Positions 45,088 to 53,800 of a DNA stretch of 64,000 bases are shown one piece after another. Position 1 is the stretch's first letter, and every line of letters starts with the position of its first letter. The notes under the pieces were generated by a model. That model was given only the letters and a program-made list of their open reading frames with translations. It searched no databases and was not told the DNA's origin. The DNA lies in assembly GCA_032595675.1 (NCBI GenBank), contig JAVQMD010000001.1, positions 1,086,640-1,150,639 of the forward strand, read 5' to 3'. The position numbers and the translations under genes are program-made. This stretch comes from Candidatus Electrothrix rattekaaiensis (lineage in GTDB: Bacteria; Desulfobacterota; Desulfobulbia; Desulfobulbales; Desulfobulbaceae).

Positions 45088-45298
45088 CTCTAATTGATAC
45101 TATTTTCCAGTATCATCGTCAAGCAATTCATGTAAGGCTTCAGCCCTTCTCCCAGCGATAAATCACTAGGCTCTTGGCGTGCTGTCCCTCTGGGACGCTT
45201 TTTACCGCGCCTCGAAGGGGCCGAACGAACGTAGTCCAGTCACGGCATGATCACGAGGCATGAACCGCCTGCTCAAGGGTTTCCGCCACCCATTTGGC

Positions 45299-45361
45299 GT
45301 AGGGCGCACGGCGTGCCGTGCCCTTGGAATATACATGAGGGCGACCGCCGGTCGCCCCTAC
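45299..45361. repeat. BIME (pair of inverted REPs), copy 2
   Basis: Its sequence is the same as the BIME at 44397-44459, again directly after a hicB-tail fragment and before the same 45-nt spacer (GATCCCCAAGCTGTGG...). Confidence 0.8.
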
Positions 45362-45405
45362 GACGAATTTCCCCTGATCCCCAAGCTGTGGAGTAGCCAA
45401 CACAT

Positions 45406-45563
45406 TCACAAGGCATGAACCGCCTGCTCAAGCGTTTCCGCCACCCATTTATTAAGACTCTTCCCGGCATCCACCGCATCCACCGCAGCAGCGGCAACTT
45501 TGTCGTGCAGCGAAGAGTCCACCCTGACCATAAAATTCCCTGAAAACGGCTTGTTCGGTTCTC
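45406..45563 (-). pseudogene. hicB remnant (3' part only)
   Basis: On the minus strand PNKPFSGNFMVRVDSSLHDKVAAAA, then VDAVDAGKSLNKWVAETLEQAVHAL and a TGA at 45408-45406. It matches the last 50 codons of the intact hicB, with a few substitutions and a duplicated 9-nt unit that adds three in-frame residues (VDA). The 5' two thirds are missing, and it joins the 3' end of the AbrB-type gene at 45564. It has no start codon of its own. Confidence 0.85.
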
Positions 45564-45812
45564 TTACCCAAGAAATCCCTGTCGAACAGCCTCTTCCATG
45601 TCTTCAAGGGTCTTGGGTGGTTCTTGGTATTGCAGGCAGGATACGACCTCCTTCAGCGTGGTTTCAGGAAAGATTTTCCTGATCGGTCTGAGCAGTATAC
45701 CGTTACCCGTATCAACGGCGGTAAACTGCTGCCCCTTTTCCCAGCGATGGGCAGAGCGTATGGAGTACGGAATTTCCACATGCCCTTTATCCGAAAGGAT
45801 CATTGTTTTCAT
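45564..45812 (-). CDS. Orphan SpoVT/AbrB-type antitoxin
   Basis: 82 aa from the ATG at 45812, which follows AGGAG at 7 nt; an upstream in-frame start at 45857 lacks such a site. MKTMILSDKGHVEIPYSIRSAHRWEKGQQFTAVDTGNGILLRPI is a swapped-hairpin AbrB domain like those of VapB or MazE antitoxins. The C-terminal LKEVVSCLQYQEPPKTLEDMEEAVRQGFLG is typical of VapB. A PIN-domain toxin is expected right downstream, but the hicB remnant takes its place. The final codons share 14 nt (CCAAGAAATCCCTG on the plus strand) with the end of hicA, a likely recombination point. Confidence 0.75.
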   Translation of the reverse strand: MKTMILSDKGHVEIPYSIRSAHRWEKGQQFTAVDTGNGILLRPIRKIFPETTLKEVVSCLQYQEPPKTLEDMEEAVRQGFLG

Positions 45813-45940
45813 AGACAACTCCTGGTAACTGTTTGTAAAAAGATCAAGGCATAGCAATATACAGCTTCAGCATCATGTTATCCTGCTTAAAACTTTTTGT
45901 CAAAATGTACATCCTCAAGATCCCTTCTGCTCTGCTTCTT

Positions 45941-46130
45941 TCACCACTCACCATAATCAGGGTATTGCTCAGGTGCCTTTCCGTGATGTTCAAGAATCAC
46001 CGGTTCCGAACTATCGGTTGTATCAGAATCTGTTTCTTCCACCTGAACGTGAAATTTCCAACAATCCCCAAAATCAAAAAAGAAGGTCATTTCCATACCA
46101 GGAGAAAATGGAACACGTGCTGACTTGTAT
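45941..46130 (-). pseudogene. Fragment of a pRiA4b ORF-3-like protein
   Basis: The minus-strand frame reads QYKSARVPFSPGMEMTFFFDFGDCWKFHVQVEE, then VILEHHGKAPEQYPDYGEW and a stop at 45941. DFGDxWxFxV with a closing G.APxQYPDYxxW is the pattern of the C-terminal half of the plasmid pRiA4b ORF-3-like family. The N-terminal half is missing: upstream the frame runs into the 3' end of parA. An open frame reaching 46264 exists but overlaps parA, so I treat this as a remnant. Confidence 0.55.
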
Positions 46131-46133
46131 TGT

Positions 46134-46883
46134 TTATTCGCTTTGTTGCAGCTCTTTTTTAATCTCCAGCCAAAGCTCGGCATAGGTTTTCCCGGCCTTT
46201 GAGTCGGGCCTATATGCCGGTACCGGCTGGCGGTATAATCCCATTTTTTCAATATCTGTGACATAGGGAATAAAGGTGTTGAGAATACGTTTTCTCCCCT
46301 TGAAATGACTGATCATATCCTGGTGGATCTTCTTCTTTTGTTCAACCATAGAAAAGACAACAAAGAGCTTTTGCCGATCAATGCCGCTTTCTTTAAAAAA
46401 GTCCAGGAGCTTGTCAAAGGAGAGCATGGACAGGGTCGTGGGGATGAAGGGAATCAGGATCATATCTGCTGCGTAGAAAATATTTTCCGAAAGCAGCGTA
46501 ATATTAGGCGGGCAATCAAGAAAGATGTTTTGGTATTCAGCTTTTAACGGGTCAAGGATCCGTTGTAGACGTTTTCTCGACTTCTTCATATGGTTGAGAG
46601 CAATATCCAAATTGCGGTAGGAGAAATCCGCTGGCAGGATATCCAGGTACTCGTAATCTGTGCCGCGAATGCTTTGCTCCATGCTGCTGCCGCCCTCAAG
46701 AAAATGATCAGCAGAAAACTTTTTTTTCGATTTTACCCGGAAATAATAGCTGGATGACCCCTGGGGATCTAGATCACAGAGCAGGGTATTATTGCCGGTC
46801 GTAGCCGACATATAGGAAAGGTTAACAGAGGTGGCGGTCTTGCCGACACCGCCTTTGATATTGTAAACAGCAATAATTGCCAT
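46134..46883 (-). CDS. Orphan ParA-family ATPase
   Basis: 249 aa. The deviant Walker A is YNIKGGVGKTATSVNLSY, Walker A' LLCDLDPQGSSSYYF and Walker B NIFLDCPPN. The second half (ILIPFIPTTLSMLSFDKLLDFFKES) is typical of small ParA proteins that act without an HTH. ParA dimers bind DNA nonspecifically and move cargo along the nucleoid when a partner stimulates ATP hydrolysis. No parB or centromere-like repeats stand nearby. A CHAD-domain gene lies 34 nt upstream on the same strand, and GAGGAG lies 5 nt before the ATG. Cargo positioning of the CHAD protein is my inference. Confidence 0.88.
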   Translation of the reverse strand: MAIIAVYNIKGGVGKTATSVNLSYMSATTGNNTLLCDLDPQGSSSYYFRVKSKKKFSADHFLEGGSSMEQSIRGTDYEYLDILPADFSYRNLDIALNHMKKSRKRLQRILDPLKAEYQNIFLDCPPNITLLSENIFYAADMILIPFIPTTLSMLSFDKLLDFFKESGIDRQKLFVVFSMVEQKKKIHQDMISHFKGRKRILNTFIPYVTDIEKMGLYRQPVPAYRPDSKAGKTYAELWLEIKKELQQSE

Positions 46884-46917
46884 GGGAGCTCCTCAAACGA
46901 TGGGGAAGAAAAAAAAG

Positions 46918-48486
46918 TTATTTGCCCGGCTTCTGTTCTGCTGCAAAAAGACTTCGATACAGCGCGACGTTCTCCTGAGAGGAGAATTGGTTGAAAACGG
47001 CTTCAAATTCAGTGCGGACTTGTTGTTGCTCATGATAAAGGTTGGTCAACAGACCCCCAATGGCTACACCCATTTTTTTTGTCTTGTCAGAATCCGGTTT
47101 GAGCCCTGCAAGGTAGTTGTTCAGCATCTCCTGCTGCACAGAAAGGTCGTTGAACAGTCCGAGATTATTTTGCAAAAGTTTGAGTTGCTTGATCAGGAGC
47201 TTCATCTTCTTTTGCGGGTAAAGGGAGGTGAAAAATTCCAGGCAATAGCGCAGCTTCTTTCCCTGGATGCGGAGGCGATGTAAACTTTTATCCGGTGAGT
47301 CAGCATCAATGGCTAGGCCATCACGCAGAACACGTTCAAAGCGCTTTTGAAGAATGCTGTTAGCCATCGTGCCTATGGCAACCCGTTGTTGTGTTTTTCT
47401 CTGCTTTTTTTTCTGAGGTACAGTCTCTTTGTGGTCCAGATATTTTTCCCAGTCCTTGAGGATCGTTCGATAACGGGAAGATTGCAAGGCCTGAGCCAGT
47501 TTTTGCTGTTCCTTTTTCCACTCTTTTACCAGATCCGTAAAAAAATAACAGAGCCCCTTTTGTAAATGATCCGGCAATCTGGCCTTATAATCATCCTCCA
47601 TGAGCAGATACACATCCAGATCGCGCACCGGGCCGGTGATTTTGCCGAGAAAACGAAACTCCTCTTTAAAACGGGTGCTGATCTTTGGTTCTAGCACGTT
47701 TTCGATCATATCCAGCCCGGATCGGGTTCGGCGGATTGCCACTCGAAAATCATGGAGAAACTCACTGTCCAGATCATCAAGAATACCCTGCTCATTTTTT
47801 TGCATGGTGTCCAGCAGAGTACGGTAGATGGTTTTGGCTGCTGTCAGGGCATCCATATTCGGCTTCAGGGTAACCGAGAATTTTGAGCTGTAGTCCAAGG
47901 GCGTACGTCCCTTGGTTGCCAGTGCAGTTTTCAGATCCTGTTCTCTGGTACAGGGCTGGGGTTTGCCGAATTTCTCCAGGTCACGTTCCAGTCGCTGAAA
48001 CCATTTTTCGTAGCCGCGCACCTCGTGCAGCTGTACAGAACAGAGCGGCTGATCGGTTTCTGGAATAAGCTCAGTGAGGAGAACCGTAGCCACGGTCTTT
48101 TTATCCTTATTCAGGATGCGGAGCTGCCGTTTTGTTTGAGAAAAGCTGCTTTGCAAAAGCAGTGTACGCATTTCCAGAACAGGGGCGAGTTTGCGTTTCA
48201 GGGCTGAGTTGGGCAAAAGCTGGAAAAACCCCAGACGCTCCCCGGAGATCGGTAAGGAGGGGACACGCTCACGACCGATCAGATCGGTCAGGTATAGCCT
48301 GCTGTTTTGCTGAAAACAGAGGAGGCCTTTGGCGTAGAGGCGCCAATCAAAGCTGTCGTAAAAAGCAAGGATTGCTGGCTGCTGAGGAATGTCCTGAATA
48401 GTATATTTTTTTTTCAGTTGATCTGCTAGCTCCTGAAGAGCGGAAGGGTCGGGAAGTTGCCTGGAAAGCTGTGCAAGAGTTTTCAT
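46918..48486 (-). CDS. CHAD-domain protein (polyphosphate-binding type)
   Basis: 522 aa. The C-terminal CHAD domain (about 215-500) has the His-containing helices: DSEFLHDFRVAIRRTRSGLDMIE, DLDVYLLMEDDY, then KSLHRLRIQGKKLRYCLEFF and LLQNNLGLFNDLSVQQEMLNNYLA. Conserved His and Arg/Lys line a basic channel. CHAD proteins bind inorganic polyphosphate and localise to its granules (known). The N-terminal about 200 residues may be a degenerate CYTH-like domain; the acidic EXEXK motif is not evident. The downstream ParA gene is only 34 nt away, suggesting a shared transcript and function. No polyphosphate kinase gene is in the window. Confidence 0.85.
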   Translation of the reverse strand: MKTLAQLSRQLPDPSALQELADQLKKKYTIQDIPQQPAILAFYDSFDWRLYAKGLLCFQQNSRLYLTDLIGRERVPSLPISGERLGFFQLLPNSALKRKLAPVLEMRTLLLQSSFSQTKRQLRILNKDKKTVATVLLTELIPETDQPLCSVQLHEVRGYEKWFQRLERDLEKFGKPQPCTREQDLKTALATKGRTPLDYSSKFSVTLKPNMDALTAAKTIYRTLLDTMQKNEQGILDDLDSEFLHDFRVAIRRTRSGLDMIENVLEPKISTRFKEEFRFLGKITGPVRDLDVYLLMEDDYKARLPDHLQKGLCYFFTDLVKEWKKEQQKLAQALQSSRYRTILKDWEKYLDHKETVPQKKKQRKTQQRVAIGTMANSILQKRFERVLRDGLAIDADSPDKSLHRLRIQGKKLRYCLEFFTSLYPQKKMKLLIKQLKLLQNNLGLFNDLSVQQEMLNNYLAGLKPDSDKTKKMGVAIGGLLTNLYHEQQQVRTEFEAVFNQFSSQENVALYRSLFAAEQKPGK

Positions 48487-48624
48487 AAAAGGAGTCCTGT
48501 GCTGTGGTTTCAGGGTGCCGAAGCAGGGTGCTGGTGTTATTAATATGGTACAATCAGCTCAAAAGTATAAAAGAAAAATGACTAGAGAGGCAAGCAAAAC
48601 CTTGAACAGTACTTTCTTGCAGCT

Positions 48625-49092
48625 TCAGAACTTTGCCGTCAGCTTTTTTAAGGCCTTAGCAATATCTTCCCAGGAATGATCAAGGCCCTTTTTTGTGTTT
48701 TTCCAAGCCTTTTCGCTTGCTTCCCCAAGCGTTTGGATCGTCGATATAATCTCTTCTTCGCCCTGTTTCTCGATCTTTTTAAACTCCTTTAATACGTCGT
48801 TTTTATTCTGTCCGACCAATATCCTGGTTTTTGTCTTGAGCTCATCAATATTTTCCATGAGGTTTTCCAATTCTTCCTTCACCTGTTCAAGACGTGCTCC
48901 TTTACACCATCCAGGGGAAAGACAATCATTTCGCCAGCAACAGTTGACTTGATCACAGGAATTCTTTTCTGTTCGGAAGCAAGGGAAATTGCCCTCCGCA
49001 GTCTGAATAGCTTGAATCAGCTCTCTTTTTTTTAGATTCGTGCTGTCTAAGCCGAGTTTTTCTGCTTTCTGTCTGATTCGTTTCATTTTCAT
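48625..49092 (-). CDS. SAP-domain protein with Cys motif and coiled-coil tail
   Basis: 155 aa from the ATG at 49092; an ATG at 49155 would add 21 poorly supported residues. MKRIRQKAEKLGLDSTNLKKRELIQAIQTAEGNFPCF is SAP-like, and CDQVNCCWRNDCLSP follows: a signature (EGN.xCF...CDQ..C.WR.DCL) I know from small Desulfobacterota and related proteins. The Cys may bind a metal. The remaining 80 residues form a charged helix (EELENLMENIDELKTKTRIL, then KAWKNTKKGLDHSWEDIAKAL). A nucleic-acid contact is suggested by the SAP part only. Its neighbour on the same strand is the CHAD gene 140 nt downstream. Confidence 0.65.
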   Translation of the reverse strand: MKMKRIRQKAEKLGLDSTNLKKRELIQAIQTAEGNFPCFRTEKNSCDQVNCCWRNDCLSPGWCKGARLEQVKEELENLMENIDELKTKTRILVGQNKNDVLKEFKKIEKQGEEEIISTIQTLGEASEKAWKNTKKGLDHSWEDIAKALKKLTAKF

Positions 49093-49503
49093 AATATCAT
49101 TCCACTGGAAATTTTGATTCGTTGTTACCCATGAGGAATACTCTCTAATGACCATGATCTGCGGTCACAACAAAGAAACATCAGGAGACCTCATGAGACC
49201 TCAGGAGGATTGCCATAAGTCCATAATTATTTCAAGACGACGATATTAAAGATACTCTAAAATTTCCAATGTGCAAGTAATAACAAGCAATAGGTGCCCG
49301 AAAGAAGAGCAATCCGTCTTGCTTGTTTTCTCCAGTAAGCATATCTTGTTTCTGTCGTCTAGGGTATGGTTTGTCCTACAGAATTTAATGACAAAAGAGA
49401 GCTTTTCCTCTATACTGCGCCTTCATGTTTTGTACCACAAGGTAAAAGGGGATGTGCGGGAGCGTTCAAGAACGACAAACCCCGGATGACGGAGCGAGAA
49501 AGG

Positions 49504-50757
49504 ATGTCTGAAGTCTTTATATTCGGTGTCAGCGGTGAAGAGTTGCCCAAGGAGCAGTTGAGAAAGATTGCCTCATGCAGTGCGGTGGTGGTGTCATCGC
49601 GGCACCAGCCGTTGCTCAAGGGTATGGAAATCCATCGGATTCCCATTGCCCCGGTGGAAGAGATGGTGTTTGAACTGGCTGTGGCCCTGAACCAAGGTGA
49701 TGTTGCCATCTTGGCCTCGGGTGATCCGCTTTTTTTCGGTATTGGTCGCACGTTATTGGAACGTTTCGGGCATGAACGGGTTCATATTCATCCAGCCCTG
49801 TCTGCGGTGCAGCTGGCCTGCACCCGTTTCAAGCTGCCATGGGATGATCTGCCCCTGATCAGTTTGCATGGTCGTTCCCCCGGCGATATTGTCGGGAGAA
49901 TTTTGAAACATCCCAAGGTAATGCTTTTTACTGATCACCGCAACACTCCAGACCGTATTGCCCAAGAGTTGCTTGCGGTTTTGGAGGAGCACCATGACAC
50001 TACCCGAATAAAGAAAACACGGATACGGATTGCAGAAAATCTCGGGCTCAAGGACGAACGCCTGTGTAGCGGTACCTTAGCGGACGTTGCGAAGCAGAAA
50101 TTTTCCCCGCTCAATATGATGCTGATTGAACAGAGGCAGGCGGAGGATAAAGAGGATGAGGCGGCTGAAGCTTCCGACGCCGGATTTGTTTTCGGGCTTG
50201 AGGAAGACGATATTGCCCATTCACGGGGCCTGATCACCAAGGATGAGATCCGGGCTGTGATCCTCCATCGTCTCCGTTTACCCAGGACCGGTATTTTTTG
50301 GGATGTGGGAGGCGGCTCCGGCTCTGTTTCTGTAGAGGCGGCCCGCCTTTGCCCGGATCTGACTATTTATATTATTGAGCAGAAAGAAGAGGGGCATGAG
50401 AATATTCGGGCCAATATTCTTCGCTATAACCTGTATAATATCAAGCTAATTTGCGGGGTGGCTCCTGATGCCCTTGCTGACTTACCTGATCCTGATCGGG
50501 TTTTTATAGGCGGGAGTAAGGGGTTATTGGCAGAGATTATTCCTCACTGTGCCAAGCGCTTGACCGCCACAGGTAGAATGGTGGCCAGTGCGGTGCTTGA
50601 AAATACAGCTGAGCAGGCCCCCTTACTGATGTCCGCCAATGGCCTGGACGTGGATTCGCGCACCGTGGCTGTCACCCGTGAAGAAATACGTTATACCAAT
50701 TATGGGGAGCCGGGCATCCTGCTCAACCCTATTACCATCATAACTGGAAAAAAATGA
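49504..50757 (+). CDS. cbiET: Bifunctional precorrin-6Y methyltransferase/decarboxylase (CbiE-CbiT)
   Basis: 417 aa from the ATG at 49504, with GGAG 10 nt upstream; longer starts extend into AT-rich DNA without ribosome sites. The first half (about 1-200) is CbiE, a tetrapyrrole methylase with VAILASGDPLFFGIGRTLLER and ISLHGRS. The second half (about 240-415) is CbiT with GIFWDVGGGSGSVSVEAARL (SAM motif) and VFIGGSKG. The fused enzyme, like CobL, methylates C-5 and C-15 of precorrin and decarboxylates the C-12 acetate. The other cob/cbi genes are not in the window. A short gap and the SNF2 gene on the opposite strand follow. Confidence 0.93.
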   Translation: MSEVFIFGVSGEELPKEQLRKIASCSAVVVSSRHQPLLKGMEIHRIPIAPVEEMVFELAVALNQGDVAILASGDPLFFGIGRTLLERFGHERVHIHPALSAVQLACTRFKLPWDDLPLISLHGRSPGDIVGRILKHPKVMLFTDHRNTPDRIAQELLAVLEEHHDTTRIKKTRIRIAENLGLKDERLCSGTLADVAKQKFSPLNMMLIEQRQAEDKEDEAAEASDAGFVFGLEEDDIAHSRGLITKDEIRAVILHRLRLPRTGIFWDVGGGSGSVSVEAARLCPDLTIYIIEQKEEGHENIRANILRYNLYNIKLICGVAPDALADLPDPDRVFIGGSKGLLAEIIPHCAKRLTATGRMVASAVLENTAEQAPLLMSANGLDVDSRTVAVTREEIRYTNYGEPGILLNPITIITGKK

Positions 50758-50844
50758 ATCAGGGAAAACAGTAAAAAAAGGATAATATCTTGGGGAAAAA
50801 CTTTATTTGCTGAGTAAAATCATTGCCCCAAGCATAAGAACCTC

Positions 50845-53800
50845 TTACTTCTCCTCTCCCTGCAACAAACGCAACAACTCCTTGGCAGAAACCTTGCCCG
50901 CAGAATCTGTGCCCTCCAGCAGGCTGTCCGCCAGATCCCGCTTCTCCTTATGCAGAGCCACGATCTGCTCCTCTATAGAATCTTTGACCACCAGTCGATA
51001 GACCGTGACCGGGCGTTCCTGGCCGATCCGGTGGGCCCGATCCGAGGCCTGATCTTCCACCGCCGGATTCCACCACGGGTCCATATGGATGACATAATCC
51101 GCCGCAGTCAGGTTGAGTCCTGACCCGCCCGCTTTCAGGCTGATAAGAAAGACATCCCCTTCGCCGTTCTGAAAACGGGTGATCCTCTCCTTCCGTTTTT
51201 TGATCGGGGTTGAGCCATCAAGATACTGATAGCTGATACCCTTCTCATCAAGAAACGCTCTGATAATCTTGAGATGATCCACAAACTGGCTGAAGATGAG
51301 AGCCTTGTGCTTATTGGAGAGCAGCTCTCCCAGGGTGTCAGCAAAGACTTTGAGCTTAGAGCTGCTGATTCCGCAGTCCGGCAGAACAAGGGCGGGATTA
51401 CAGCATAAACGGCGCAGCTTCATGATCTCCGCCAGGATACGGAGATGCTGCTGCCCAGCCCCTTCATCATCATGGCTGCTGATGGTTTCCAGGGCCTTGA
51501 TCCGCTGGGCCTCGTAGAGCACCAGCTCATCTTTGCTCATCTCCACCTCAAGGTTGATCTCAGTCTTGGGCGGCAGTTCCTGGAGCACATCGCTTTTCAG
51601 ACGGCGGAGAATAAAGGGGCGGATCAGCTTGCGCAACCGGCTGTTGGTTTCAGCATCCTGGTCCCGTTCTATAGGCCCGGCGAATTTTTCATTAAATCGC
51701 TTAAAGGAACCGAGTAACCCAGGGTTGAGGAAATGAAACAGGGTCCACAACTCGCCGAGATGATTTTCAACCGGCGTGCCTGTGGTGATCAGGCGGAATT
51801 CCGCCTTGAGTTCCATGGCTGCCTTGGATCGTTTGGTCTGCATGTTTTTAATAGCCTGAGCTTCATCCAGAACAACGGTCTGCCAAGCCACGCTGGTGAG
51901 CAGGTCCGCCTCAAGAGGGAGGAGGCCGTAGCTGACAATCACTAAATCAAAGGGCTGGAGGTTTTCGATCATCTCCTTTCTATCTCCAGCCCCGAATAGG
52001 TGTACGTTCAGGGTGGGGGTAAAACGCCGAGCTTCTTCCTGCCAGTTGGAGGTCACAGATAAGGGGGCAATGACCAGGGTCGGCCCCTGTGCAGCCCGGA
52101 GCAGGATAGCGGCCAAGGCCTGCACGGTTTTACCCAGTCCCATATCATCGGCAAGACAGCCACCCACTCCCCAATGAGAGAGCTGGGCCAACCAATTGAA
52201 CCCTGCTAACTGGTAATCACGCAGAGATCCTTGCAAGGTACTGGGCACCTCGGGTTGGACAACCTCTTGCAAGTGTTTGCAGTGCTGCTTCCAAGCCCGA
52301 TCTGTCTTGAGTTGTCCAGCCTCATCAGTGAGATCTTCCAGGGCCAGGGCTGCCAAGGGGGCAAAGCGAACCCCTTTGCCGTGCTGTTCAGAAAAAGCAG
52401 CAAGTTCATCCAGCCGTTTGCGCAGGGCCTTGGTGATACTGAGAAAGGTGCCGTCATCCAGCTGAATAAAGCGACCTGTCCCCTGATTGAGCATGCTGAG
52501 CAGTTTTTGCAGATCCAAGGAAAGGGTATCGTCAATCTCCAGCGAGCCGGTGGCCTTGAACCAGTCCCGTTCCTTTTTGATCTGGAGAGAAAAGGCAGAG
52601 GACGATGTTTCTTTGCGCACGGAGAATTTTTCCCCTTGGGGCCATTCCAGCACTAAGGCATCGTCGCAGTTCTTCAGTTCCAGGAGTAATTCTAAAGCAT
52701 ATTCAGGGTCTTCGACCTGCCACTGATCATCCATAGGTTGGATGCGGGTCAGGGTCGGGCAGGCCTTGGTTATGGCTGTGAGCTGTTTTTTCTCTTCTGC
52801 AAAATCACGGACGGTCTGGATCTTTTTGCCCTCAAGCTCGGTCAAAACATTCTTGCTGCCCCGACCGGCTCTGAAGCTAGATCCGGCAGCACCGCAGGGT
52901 TTAACCAAAAATTCCACCTGGATTCCTTCATGGCAAGGTAGGATATGGGCATGGGGCCGGGAATCAGCCTCACGGGTTTCCGCCTCAGCCGTTCCCTCAA
53001 GATCAGACAGGACCGTGACCACGGAGGAGAGAGATTCCACGACCTTCCTAGCCTTTTGGGCACCTGATTTGGGAATGGTCATGCCCTTGCCAAGAAAGCT
53101 GGCGATCTCCCGGTGTTTCTCGGTAAAACGATAGAGTTTGAAACGGGTAGGGGTATCCTTGAACACCTGTATTTCGCCCTCTCCGTGAGAAGGAGGTACC
53201 GGTGAGAGGGTCAAGCGCAACTTGTCTTTTTCTTTCCTGATCTCCAATTCCGGCTCAGCCATGACCAGCTCGACCCGGACATTAGGTGTTTTTTCAAGAA
53301 AGAGCAAAGGATGCCCAACCAGAGCAGGCAATGCCTGATCATCATTAATTTCATACTCTGTTTTTCCGTAACTCCGCCACGAACCACTATAGTATTCCGT
53401 TTTGATAGCTTGACAGACTCGACGGTCCTGATTGCTGAGCCCCTTCATGGTGGCATAATTATCATACAGGTTTTTCAAGGCCACTGGACGGCCTTTGGTC
53501 CAGGCACCTCGTTTGGTCATCTTCTGCATTTTCGGGGTGATGGAGCAATAATTATACCGGTTATTATGGGAAAATAGCCAGACTAAGCGCTGTTCAGCTT
53601 CAGCACCTTGGTCAGTCTTGCTCGCCTCATCGGTTATAGTCAGGAGACCGTTCAGGGTCTTTTCCCAGGGAGGAATTTTTTTCACCAACCCGATACAGCT
53701 TTGCGTGCCGCAGGAACTGTGCAGCTTTTGAGCCAAGGTGGTATTTGCGTTTTTATTTACGTTCAGGGCAGCCAGCAGAGAGGAAAGCTCAGCAGCTATC

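Larger units (their letters stand above)
45151..45563. repeat. Direct repeat flanking hicAB, copy 2
   Basis: This block aligns with 44192-44652: the hairpins CCCAGcgataaatcaCTaGG and CCCTCTGGG, a hicB-tail copy at about 45257-45295, a BIME at 45299-45361 and the hicB remnant. Several point differences show it is not a fresh duplication. It fills the region upstream of hicA and probably brought the promoter context of hicAB with it. Confidence 0.8.

Noticed and set aside
46134-46883. ParA considered as part of a chromosomal or plasmid partition locus
   Set aside because: No ParB, no iterated centromere-like sites and no replication gene lie nearby.
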